Source: JBGPHT01 sp041484525 (GTDB taxonomy: Bacteria > Acidobacteriota > Terriglobia > Bryobacterales > Bryobacteraceae). Taken from it: a DNA stretch of 36,078 nt. How positions within the stretch are numbered: the first letter of the stretch is position 1; every line of letters begins with the position of its first letter. This document shows, piece after piece, positions 1 to 6,542 of the stretch. The position numbers and the translations under genes are program-made. The notes beneath the pieces are model-generated. The model searched no databases, was not told the origin of the DNA, and saw nothing but the letters and a program-made list of their open reading frames with translations. The stretch lies in NCBI GenBank assembly GCA_041484525.1, contig JBGPHT010000071.1:1-36078 (forward strand), written 5' to 3'.

Positions 1-92
1 ACTTCGGCGCGGGGCTCGGCGGGACCAGACTCTCAGGAGGGTGATGAAGCAGCGAAAATCGAACTGACTTACTCAACCACGGCCAGCATCAG

Positions 93-113
93 CCGAGCGG
101 GGCCAGCGCTCGG
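93..113. repeat. inverted repeat upstream of the first USP gene
   Basis: CCGAGCG (93-99) and CGCTCGG (107-113) form perfect 7-base arms around a 7-base loop. The repeat lies about 110 bases upstream of the -24 element of the promoter at 224-239, a normal distance for an activator site of a sigma54 enhancer-binding protein. No T-run follows, so it does not look like an intrinsic terminator. The rest of positions 1-223 shows no supported gene. Confidence 0.4.
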
Positions 114-223
114 AACGTTGATTGTGTGCATAATCCAGGTGTAACAACCTTCACAAGCCGCCTCCTCAGGAACCTAGCCGGCACAGAAGCTCGGATAACG
201 GCGATCTCTGACCTGTCTTGCTG

Positions 224-239
224 CGGCCCTTCACTTGCA
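224..239 (+). promoter_or_regulatory. sigma54 promoter of usp1
   Basis: CGGCCCTTCACTTGCA matches the -24/-12 consensus TGGCACG-N4-TTGCW, with GG at 225-226, GC at 237-238 and a complete TTGCA. The predicted transcript start is near 250, followed by AGGTGAGG at about 257-264 and ATG at 270. Confidence 0.75.
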
Positions 240-269
240 GGACTCACAACAGAAGAAGGTGAGGATCAC

Positions 270-1136
270 ATGTTTCACCACATACTATTCCCGATCGACT
301 TTTCCGAGCGCTGCAGACAGGCGACCCCTTTTGTCAAAGCGTTTGCAAACCTCTACCGAGCGAAAGTAACCCTCATGCATGTAATCCAGATTCCCACCGG
401 ATGGTATGGCGGCGCGGACGCTGCGTACCCGATCATGTTTGACGTTGAGGCGATGGAAAACGATGCACGCCGGGAACTGGGCAAATTCTATAGCGGAGGA
501 AATGACTCCGAGCCACAGATCGATATTGCCGAGACTGTCAACCAGGGCGAACCCGGATCTGCGATTGTCCAATACGCGGAACAGGCCGGTGTCGATCTCA
601 TCATGATGCCCACACACGGATACGGCAAGTTTCGCCGGTTCCTGCTCGGCTCTGTCACGGCCCGGGTGTTACATGATGCGCACTGTCCAGTCTGGACCGC
701 CGCACACGCTGAAGAAGGCTGGGAAAGCTCCCCGAAATGCCGGCAGATTCTGTGCGCTGTCGACGGGAGCGAAAAATGCCTGCCCCTGATCCGCGACGCC
801 GTGATGTTGGGTTGCGAACTTTCGGCAAAGGTCCGTCTGGTTCACGCGATACCTTTTCTTGATTCCGATCTGACCGTCGGTCTCCCTGACGGCGCAGAGC
901 GTTTTGTTGAATCCGCGCGACGACGTATACAAGAACTGCAACGTGAGGCAGGCACAAATCTTGAACTCTGCCTGGATACCGGCAATGTCTCGGACGTGGT
1001 CCGAAAAGCCGCGGTACATCACGAAGCCGATCTGGTTGTGATAGGCCGCGGGAAGATCCACGAGCGATTTGGAGGGCTCAGAACGAACGCTTATGCGATC
1101 ATTCGCGATTCGCCCTGTCCTGTACTCAGTGTGTGA
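270..1136 (+). CDS. universal stress protein, two Usp domains (usp1)
   Basis: This is a 288-residue cytosolic protein with two tandem Usp (HUP-fold) domains, about residues 1-145 and 155-288. Such proteins bind ATP or other nucleotides and support survival in energy or oxygen limitation; the partner is unknown. The first domain keeps a near-canonical nucleotide loop, P114-T-H-G117 then nine residues then G127-S128 (first Gly of the G-x2-G-x9-G-S motif replaced by Pro). The second domain has GRGKIHERFGGLRTNAYAI instead, so its loop is degenerate. The ATG at 270 is chosen because it starts the conserved FHHILFPIDFS strand and has an AGGTGAGG ribosome binding site; the frame stays open upstream to 126 but that part is unrelated to the family. 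It shares a W-Y-G...MFD insertion with the USP at 11843-12697, suggesting a duplication. It converges with the regulator gene at 1156. Confidence 0.93.
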   Translation: MFHHILFPIDFSERCRQATPFVKAFANLYRAKVTLMHVIQIPTGWYGGADAAYPIMFDVEAMENDARRELGKFYSGGNDSEPQIDIAETVNQGEPGSAIVQYAEQAGVDLIMMPTHGYGKFRRFLLGSVTARVLHDAHCPVWTAAHAEEGWESSPKCRQILCAVDGSEKCLPLIRDAVMLGCELSAKVRLVHAIPFLDSDLTVGLPDGAERFVESARRRIQELQREAGTNLELCLDTGNVSDVVRKAAVHHEADLVVIGRGKIHERFGGLRTNAYAIIRDSPCPVLSV

Positions 1137-1155
1137 GTCAACTTTAGCGGTTCGC

Positions 1156-2931
1156 CTATTCGGATCGTTTTGCGGTCTCGTCCGATCGAAGATTGAATTT
1201 CTTCATCTTGTATCGCAGAGTGTCGCGGGTGATCGATAGCAACTGGGCCGCACGCGTCTGGTTCCATCCAGCCCTTTGGAGTGCGTTCAAGAGCATGGTC
1301 TTTTCGGCTGTCTCAAGCGACATCCCGGTTAGCTCAGGCACGAGCGAACGCTTCTGCTCGGCTGGCTGGGTCAATATGATTTCACCCGCGCCGAGACCCA
1401 GACTCAAAGGGCTTACCCACGGTGTGTCTTCCAGAACCATGGAGCGCTCGATAGCATTACGTAGCTCGCGGACGTTGCCGGGCCAATTGTGCGCTACCAG
1501 CGCCTGGGCAGCCTCCGGTGAAACACCCTGGATAGTCCGATTGAACTTCCGGTTATAGGATCCAATAAAGTGATTCGCGAGGGGAAGGATATCTTGCTTG
1601 TGATCCCGCAATGGGGGTACGACGATTTGTATCACGTTGAGCCGGTAATACAGATCCAGCCGGAAGCGGCCTTGTTGGATCGCCTGCGGCAGGTCCTGGT
1701 TGGTCGCTGTGATCACTCGTAGATCCACCCGAATGTCGGTTGTGCCGCCTAGCCGGCGAACCTTCTGCTCCTCCAGCACGCGCAACATCTTGGCCTGCAG
1801 AGCAGTCGTCATTTCGGCGATCTCATCGAGAAAAACGGTGCCGCCGCTGGCCAGCTCCAGGATCCCCTTTTTCTGGATGCGAGCATCCGTGAACGCACCC
1901 TTCTCGTAACCGAATAACTCACTCTCCAGCAGCGTTTCCGGAATGGCCGCGCAGTTGATGGCCAAAAACGGCTGCGCCTCGCGACGGCTACCGTGATGCA
2001 AGACTTTGGCGATCACGTCCTTGCCTGCGCCGCTCTCGCCGGTCAGCAGAATCGTGGAAACCTCGCTTGACGCCACGCGGCGTGCGAAATTCATCAGCCG
2101 CTGCATCGCCTCCGATTCGGCCACTATCTCGAAACCGCTGTCCACACTTCTTTCGAAGGTGGGAAGAGGAGCAACGGCACGCTCCTCGCTGGTACCGCCG
2201 AAAACGATTACAGCTCCAGTGATCTGTCCGTCGTGATCCCGAATCGGCGAGATAGTTCCGCCGACAGACCTTTCCTCACCTTCCCGTGTAACCACCACGC
2301 TCCCGCTGTGCAGTTCGGCGAGCGTGCCTGTGCGGATTGCGTCGTTGATTGAAGCGCTCGCGCGGCTGCGGCCCTTAAGCTGCAAGACCTGGTCAATATG
2401 CTTGCCGCGGCTCTCGACACTCTTCCAGCCCGTCCAAGATTCGGCAGGGAGATTCATGAACGTGATCAGCCCGTCCATGTCGGTGGAAATTACGGCCTGC
2501 CCGATAGAGCGAAGCGTCGCGGAAAGTACCTCACCCTTTTGCTTCTCGAGTTGGTCAGCTTTGTGTTTGTGAAGGGCCATCTCAATACTTGCCAGGAGCT
2601 CGCCTTCCTGGAATGGCTTGATCAAATAGCCAAGCGGCTCGGCCAACTTCGCGCGGTCGAGGGTTTCGCGATCGGCATGCGCCGTCAGGTAAACCACGGG
2701 AATATCGAACCGCGCGCGAATTTGACGGGCGGCCTCGATGCCGTCCATGTCTCCCTTGATATGTATGTCCATCAATACCAGGTCGGGCCTGGTACGCTCG
2801 GCATCCCGGATCGCATCCTGCCCTGAGGAGACAAGCGCCGTTACCGCATACCCCAAGTGCGTCAGGATGTCGTGAATATCCTCTGCGGTGATGCGCTCGT
2901 CTTCCACGATCATGATTCGCGACTGGGTCAT
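1156..2931 (-). CDS. sigma54-dependent response regulator (REC-PAS-AAA+-Fis HTH)
   Basis: This 591-residue NtrC-class enhancer-binding protein has a receiver domain (about 1-120, phosphoacceptor D55 in LVLMDIHIKG, K105 in LIKPF), a PAS domain (about 135-250), a sigma54-interacting AAA+ domain (about 270-500; Walker A GESGAGKD at 298-305, Walker B GGTVFLDE at 363-370) and a C-terminal Fis-type helix-turn-helix (about 545-580). The sigma54 contact loop reads GAFTDA (345-350), a variant of GAFTGA. It would hydrolyse ATP to open sigma54 promoters after phosphorylation by its partner kinase. Its start codon overlaps the kinase stop codon (ATGA), so the two are translationally coupled. The extra PAS between receiver and ATPase is uncommon for NtrC and could sense a second signal. 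Many sigma54-like promoters in the window make it the obvious local activator; that is inference. Confidence 0.95.
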   Translation of the reverse strand: MTQSRIMIVEDERITAEDIHDILTHLGYAVTALVSSGQDAIRDAERTRPDLVLMDIHIKGDMDGIEAARQIRARFDIPVVYLTAHADRETLDRAKLAEPLGYLIKPFQEGELLASIEMALHKHKADQLEKQKGEVLSATLRSIGQAVISTDMDGLITFMNLPAESWTGWKSVESRGKHIDQVLQLKGRSRASASINDAIRTGTLAELHSGSVVVTREGEERSVGGTISPIRDHDGQITGAVIVFGGTSEERAVAPLPTFERSVDSGFEIVAESEAMQRLMNFARRVASSEVSTILLTGESGAGKDVIAKVLHHGSRREAQPFLAINCAAIPETLLESELFGYEKGAFTDARIQKKGILELASGGTVFLDEIAEMTTALQAKMLRVLEEQKVRRLGGTTDIRVDLRVITATNQDLPQAIQQGRFRLDLYYRLNVIQIVVPPLRDHKQDILPLANHFIGSYNRKFNRTIQGVSPEAAQALVAHNWPGNVRELRNAIERSMVLEDTPWVSPLSLGLGAGEIILTQPAEQKRSLVPELTGMSLETAEKTMLLNALQRAGWNQTRAAQLLSITRDTLRYKMKKFNLRSDETAKRSE

Positions 2932-3965
2932 CCATGTCCTCCGGCCTGAAAGGTCAGCGCGACTCGGGCGCCGCCATCGGAAACCATTTCCACTGTCGCA
3001 CCGAGTTGATCGGCCAGCGTACGTACTAGTCTTAAGCCCAGTGACTTCGTACCGGCTTGACCCGCTCCGTCGGGCAATCCGATTCCGTCATCTGTCACCG
3101 CGAGCCGGATGCAATGGTTAGCGTCCTCGCGCATTTCGATTCGAATCCTACCGGTCCCGCCCCCTGGAAAAGCGTACTTTAGAGAATTTGAAACCAGCTC
3201 GTTGACGATCAATCCGCACGGAACTGCGGTGTCCATAGTCAGGCGGAGCTCGTCGATCGAGGCTGTAAGCTGCACGCGGTTCGAATCGACTCCGTAGGAT
3301 CGGAATAAATAGTCCGCCAGTTGATCGATATACGCGGGGAAATCGATCTCAGAGAGATTCACGGATTGATATAGGCTCTCGTGAATCAGAGCCATGGAGT
3401 GGACCCGGTTTTGGCTTTCCTGGAACATCTTTCGCATGGCGCCATCTTCGATGGTGCGGGACTGAAGACCAAGCAAGCTGGAGACGACCTGAAGATTATT
3501 CTTTACCCTATGGTGAATCTCCTTGAGAAGGACTTCCTTCTCCCGGAGGGAGGCACGGATGACCTCGTCGGCGATCTTGCGCTGTGTGATATCGCGGAGA
3601 ATCACCGTGAAGAGCCAGCCACCTTCGAGCTTGGCTTTCGAAATCGAGGCCTCGGCGGGAAAGTCAAATCCGCCCTTCCGGCGGCCGAAAATCTCGCGCC
3701 GCTCTCCCATGATGCGGGCAGCTACAGGCGAGGCGGTAAACGTGTGGATGTGGTGGCTGTGTGCTTCGATAAAACGCTCGGGAAGGAGGATGCTTAGCGA
3801 TTCGCCCAAGATTTCGTCCCGTTTATAGCCGAAGATCCTCTCCGCCCCTTGATTGAACAGGATGATGCGCTGATCGGCGTCGATCGAAATGATGGCGTCT
3901 TCAGCGAGGTCCAGGATCCTGGCAAGTGGATCGGCCGATTTGAGCAGAATCCGGAGCGCTTCCAT
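2928..3965 (-). CDS. PAS-domain sensor histidine kinase, HisKA_2/HWE-like
   Basis: This is a 345-residue soluble histidine kinase. A PAS domain (about 15-130, with FNQGAERIFGY and a following LRDITQRK) is followed by a HisKA_2 dimerisation helix with EIHHRVKNNLQ (His151/His152 as phosphoacceptor) and a HATPase_c domain (N-box region IVNELVSNSLKYAF, then DDGIGLPDG). There is no transmembrane segment, so the signal is cytoplasmic, for example redox state or a small ligand in PAS; no heme- or Fe-S-specific motif is obvious. The ATG at 3965 is preferred because GGAG precedes it and the upstream receiver-like gene ends ten bases before; a GTG at 4040 would add 25 residues that overlap that gene and lack a ribosome binding site. 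It overlaps the response regulator by four bases, its likely phosphotransfer partner. Confidence 0.92.
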   Translation of the reverse strand: MEALRILLKSADPLARILDLAEDAIISIDADQRIILFNQGAERIFGYKRDEILGESLSILLPERFIEAHSHHIHTFTASPVAARIMGERREIFGRRKGGFDFPAEASISKAKLEGGWLFTVILRDITQRKIADEVIRASLREKEVLLKEIHHRVKNNLQVVSSLLGLQSRTIEDGAMRKMFQESQNRVHSMALIHESLYQSVNLSEIDFPAYIDQLADYLFRSYGVDSNRVQLTASIDELRLTMDTAVPCGLIVNELVSNSLKYAFPGGGTGRIRIEMREDANHCIRLAVTDDGIGLPDGAGQAGTKSLGLRLVRTLADQLGATVEMVSDGGARVALTFQAGGHG

Positions 3966-3975
3966 CCGCTCCAGT

Positions 3976-4420
3976 CTACAGCCAATGCCCCACGGCGGCG
4001 CAACGCTCCGGCGAGTGCTCACGCCAATTCCGCCAGGCACTACTTACTGCGCGGAAGAGTTCCGCCCGGCCGGTGGGGAAATCCAGCACATCAAAGCCTC
4101 CGAGATTCAAAACTTCTGCCCACAAACGATCGTCCGCATGCCGCGTGAAAACGATGAGCTTGGGCGGGCGCTCCAATTTCATCTGCGAGTCGAAGAATGG
4201 TCTTCCAGCCGCCATCGGGCAAATGGCACGCGCATAACACGACGGGCGTAGTGTTTCCGCTCAATAATGCCTTTGCCTCATCCACCGTTCGAGCGGTATG
4301 CAGTGCCCAACTCGATCCGTCGAATGCATTGCGGAGTCTCCTTAGGCCCTCCTCACTCCCACTCACGGCGAGAACCTCATTACTGCGAGCAAGCAGTGTG
4401 GGCGAGCTCGTCAATGGCAA
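3976..4420 (-). pseudogene. receiver-like response regulator, frameshifted
   Basis: Two overlapping reading frames together spell one receiver-like domain of about 147 residues. The first (from 4420, TTG start) carries NEVLAVSGSEEGLRRLRNAF and VVLCACHLPDGGWKTILRLADE; the second, one base ahead, carries PPKLIVFTRHADDRLWAEVLNLGGFDVL. Joining them at about 4162-4170 (GCGCCCGCCC on the coding strand) gives LADEIGAP-PKLIVFTR, which reads naturally. A single inserted base, a sequencing error or a +1 ribosomal shift at CCC would each explain it. The domain also lacks the usual phosphoacceptor Asp (VVLCACHLPD) and the KPF lysine (LDFPT), so it would be a pseudo-receiver even if intact. The TTG start overlaps the end of ric and follows AAGGA. 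The second frame ends at 3976, just before the kinase. Confidence 0.7.
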
Positions 4421-5148
4421 GGTATTTTTCCTTTTTCCAGATTGATGGCACGCGGGAACAAGATGTTGTTTTCAAGGTGGAAATGCTGGTGTGCGCATGC
4501 GGTCAGAATCCGCAGCCTTTCAAACAGGGTCGACAAGGTGGTGGAAGCGCCCGGCGGACTCGCATAGTTGTTGGTTAGGACGCGGATTTCCTGTAGTTCG
4601 CCCGCGGCGCGGTTATTCTGGTCTTCCGTTGCACGCGAAAGATTGGCCACCGAGCCAAACAGCAACCTGGAAGACGGGACACCGGGCACAACTGCGGTTT
4701 CCAGGTCCGAGATAGCCGGAAAGAGAATGGCCTCCTCCTTACGCATTTGAACCTCCAGGTGTTGGTGGAAACGTTGGATTGGCCGTTGTAATATCAGCAG
4801 CACTTCACGCTCGCCATGCTGCTGCTCCGAAATGTTTGTAATCCACTTGTCCAGAGCCGGCAATTCGAAACGCAGGTAGGCGTGGTGTGTATCGACAATA
4901 TGCCCAATCAGCTTGCGCACCGAAACGAATCGCCAGTCGGGGCTTGGCGGATTTCCGCGCCTGAGGTACATAGCCTGATCAACCTGCGCCATGAAAGCCT
5001 CGAGAGAGAGTCCGCTTCCGGAGAGGATATCTCCGAGCGCCCGGCCGCCCCGGCAGTAATAGTCGATGTCGAGTTTCTCCAAGACGTCGGCAGCCGCCGG
5101 ATTCTCGATCACTACGTCGCGAATACTACGTTCTGGCGTAAGGGTCAC
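4411..5148 (-). CDS. ric: RIC/ScdA-type di-iron iron-sulfur cluster repair protein
   Basis: This 245-residue cytosolic protein has an N-terminal ScdA_N (DUF542) domain (about 1-60) and a hemerythrin-like four-helix domain (about 80-235) with His/Glu ligands in DTHHAYLRFELP, HLEVQMRKEEAILFP and CAHQHFHLENNILFP. RIC proteins (YtfE, ScdA, NorA) repair iron-sulfur clusters damaged by nitric oxide or oxidants. The N-terminal motif reads DYYCRGGR, where family members usually have two adjacent cysteines (CCGG), so one Cys is missing here. The GTG start at 5148 lies 11 bases after adh and follows GAGAG; the 3' end overlaps the next gene by ten bases. Its place in the same operon as the sensor kinase suggests nitrosative or oxygen stress is part of the signal. 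Confidence 0.9.
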   Translation of the reverse strand: MTLTPERSIRDVVIENPAAADVLEKLDIDYYCRGGRALGDILSGSGLSLEAFMAQVDQAMYLRRGNPPSPDWRFVSVRKLIGHIVDTHHAYLRFELPALDKWITNISEQQHGEREVLLILQRPIQRFHQHLEVQMRKEEAILFPAISDLETAVVPGVPSSRLLFGSVANLSRATEDQNNRAAGELQEIRVLTNNYASPPGASTTLSTLFERLRILTACAHQHFHLENNILFPRAINLEKGKIPCH

Positions 5149-5159
5149 CCGATTGCTCT

Positions 5160-6254
5160 CTAGGACACGCGGATCGCGACCTTGAGCGCACCGTCACGCC
5201 GCGAGCCAAACAAGTCATACGCCCGTCCGATCTCTTCGAACGAGAAGACGTGAGTGAGGAGAGGCGTAAGATCGATCCGCCGCGCGGCTACCAGACGCAT
5301 CAGGCGGTGCATCCGCTCCTTGCCACCCGGGCAGAGCGTGGTCACGATAGTGTGATCGCCCAAACCCGCGGCAAAGCCCTCGAGCGGAATCCGCAAATGG
5401 CCGGAATAGACGCCGACGCTCGAAAGGGTGCCTCCAGGGCGCAGAACCCGTAGCGCGCTCTCGAAGGTCTCTTGGATACCAAGCGCCTCGATTGCCACAT
5501 CCACACCGCGACCATTCGTGAGGTCCTTGATTTGGCGGACAACGTCGCCTTCGGCCAATAGAGTAGCCGAGGCCCCGAAGTGCTTAGCCATTTGGAGGCG
5601 GTGAGGGTCGGAATCCACCGCCAGAATCTCGGAAGCGCCCATAAGCCTGGCGCCCAGAGTGGCACATAGCCCAATAGGCCCTTGTGCAAACACCGCCACC
5701 GTATCGCCTAGGCGGATACCGCCGCTTTCAGCCGCTGCGAAGCCAGTCGAGGCGATGTCCGCGAGAAGGAGAACAGCCTCGTCGGACAAGGCATCGGGGA
5801 CTAAAGCCAAGTTCGCCTGGGCGAACGGCACGCGGACGAATTCGGCCTGAACCCCATCGATCGTATTGCCGAGCTTCCAGCCCCCCAACAGGCCGCCGCA
5901 CTGCGAGGTGTGGCCGCCGAGACATGGCTCGCACTGGCCGCAAGGGGTGATGGCTCCTACGAGCACACGCTGTCCGATTTCGTAACCCGTAACGCCCGGA
6001 CCCAACTCGTGGATTATCCCGACGGCTTCGTGGCCGACGATCGTACCCGGCTGGACTGGGTATTCTCCCTTGACGATATGAATATCGGTGCCGCAGATGG
6101 TGGTGAGGCGAACCTGGATCACTGCGTCCCCGTGGCCAGCCCTGGGGATCGGCTTCTCTTCCAATCCGAACTCTCCGGGCGCCCGAAAGACATTGGCCTT
6201 CATCAGGCCACGCGGAGTCTGTTTAATCTTCCGTTCCTCAATAGCCAGAGACAT
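5160..6254 (-). CDS. zinc-dependent alcohol dehydrogenase
   Basis: This is a 364-residue medium-chain dehydrogenase. The N-terminal catalytic fold has the Zn-site Cys/His in TTICGTDIH and GHEAVG and four structural-zinc cysteines in CGQCEPCLGGHTSQC. The Rossmann domain has AQGPIGLCATLGARLMG. It would interconvert an alcohol with its aldehyde or ketone using NAD(P)H; the substrate cannot be read from sequence, although it resembles the sorbitol/isopropanol/threonine dehydrogenase branch. The ATG at 6254 is chosen for its GGAAAGGAAG ribosome binding site and because the predicted transcript start lies only about 20 bases upstream; the open frame continues to 6398 but has no family similarity there. 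It is the first gene of a five-gene operon that ends with the sigma54 activator. A fermentative or redox-balancing role would fit. Confidence 0.93.
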   Translation of the reverse strand: MSLAIEERKIKQTPRGLMKANVFRAPGEFGLEEKPIPRAGHGDAVIQVRLTTICGTDIHIVKGEYPVQPGTIVGHEAVGIIHELGPGVTGYEIGQRVLVGAITPCGQCEPCLGGHTSQCGGLLGGWKLGNTIDGVQAEFVRVPFAQANLALVPDALSDEAVLLLADIASTGFAAAESGGIRLGDTVAVFAQGPIGLCATLGARLMGASEILAVDSDPHRLQMAKHFGASATLLAEGDVVRQIKDLTNGRGVDVAIEALGIQETFESALRVLRPGGTLSSVGVYSGHLRIPLEGFAAGLGDHTIVTTLCPGGKERMHRLMRLVAARRIDLTPLLTHVFSFEEIGRAYDLFGSRRDGALKVAIRVS

Positions 6255-6283
6255 TTGGCGACTTCCTTTCCGACTCAAGCCAA

Positions 6284-6299
6284 TGCATGGGGCTCGCCA
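6284..6299 (-). promoter_or_regulatory. sigma54 promoter of the adh-ric-kinase-regulator operon
   Basis: On the minus strand this reads TGGCGAGCCCCATGCA, with GG and GC at exact -24/-12 spacing. The predicted transcript start is near 6273, 19 bases before the ATG at 6254. Because the operon encodes a sigma54 activator, this site implies positive autoregulation. Confidence 0.75.
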
Positions 6300-6542
6300 A
6301 AGCTGGACCCACTGACATATAAGGGACTTTTCGGACGCCCATCGCGACCTGACGGTGGCGGCTGAGGGATTTGCCAGCGTCTGGGGTATTTGACCCACGG
6401 GACTTGCGCGCGCAACGGTGTGCGGGAGATCGACTCATACGCGAGGTTCAGGTGACGCCGGCCACCGCCGCAAGGCCGTTAAAGCGGACCTCCCGTCTGG
6501 CAGGCCGTATCTTGCAATTCGCCGAGTTCCACGTTCATCCTC
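6300..6542. other. intergenic region upstream of the adh operon
   Basis: No gene was found here. It contains a perfect 12-base palindrome TTGCGCGCGCAA at 6404-6415 and two GACCCAC boxes (6306-6314 as GACCCACTG, 6392-6398). The second box and the palindrome lie about 95-115 bases upstream of the -24 element, where an enhancer-binding protein would be expected to bind. Assignment as binding sites is inference. Confidence 0.35.
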
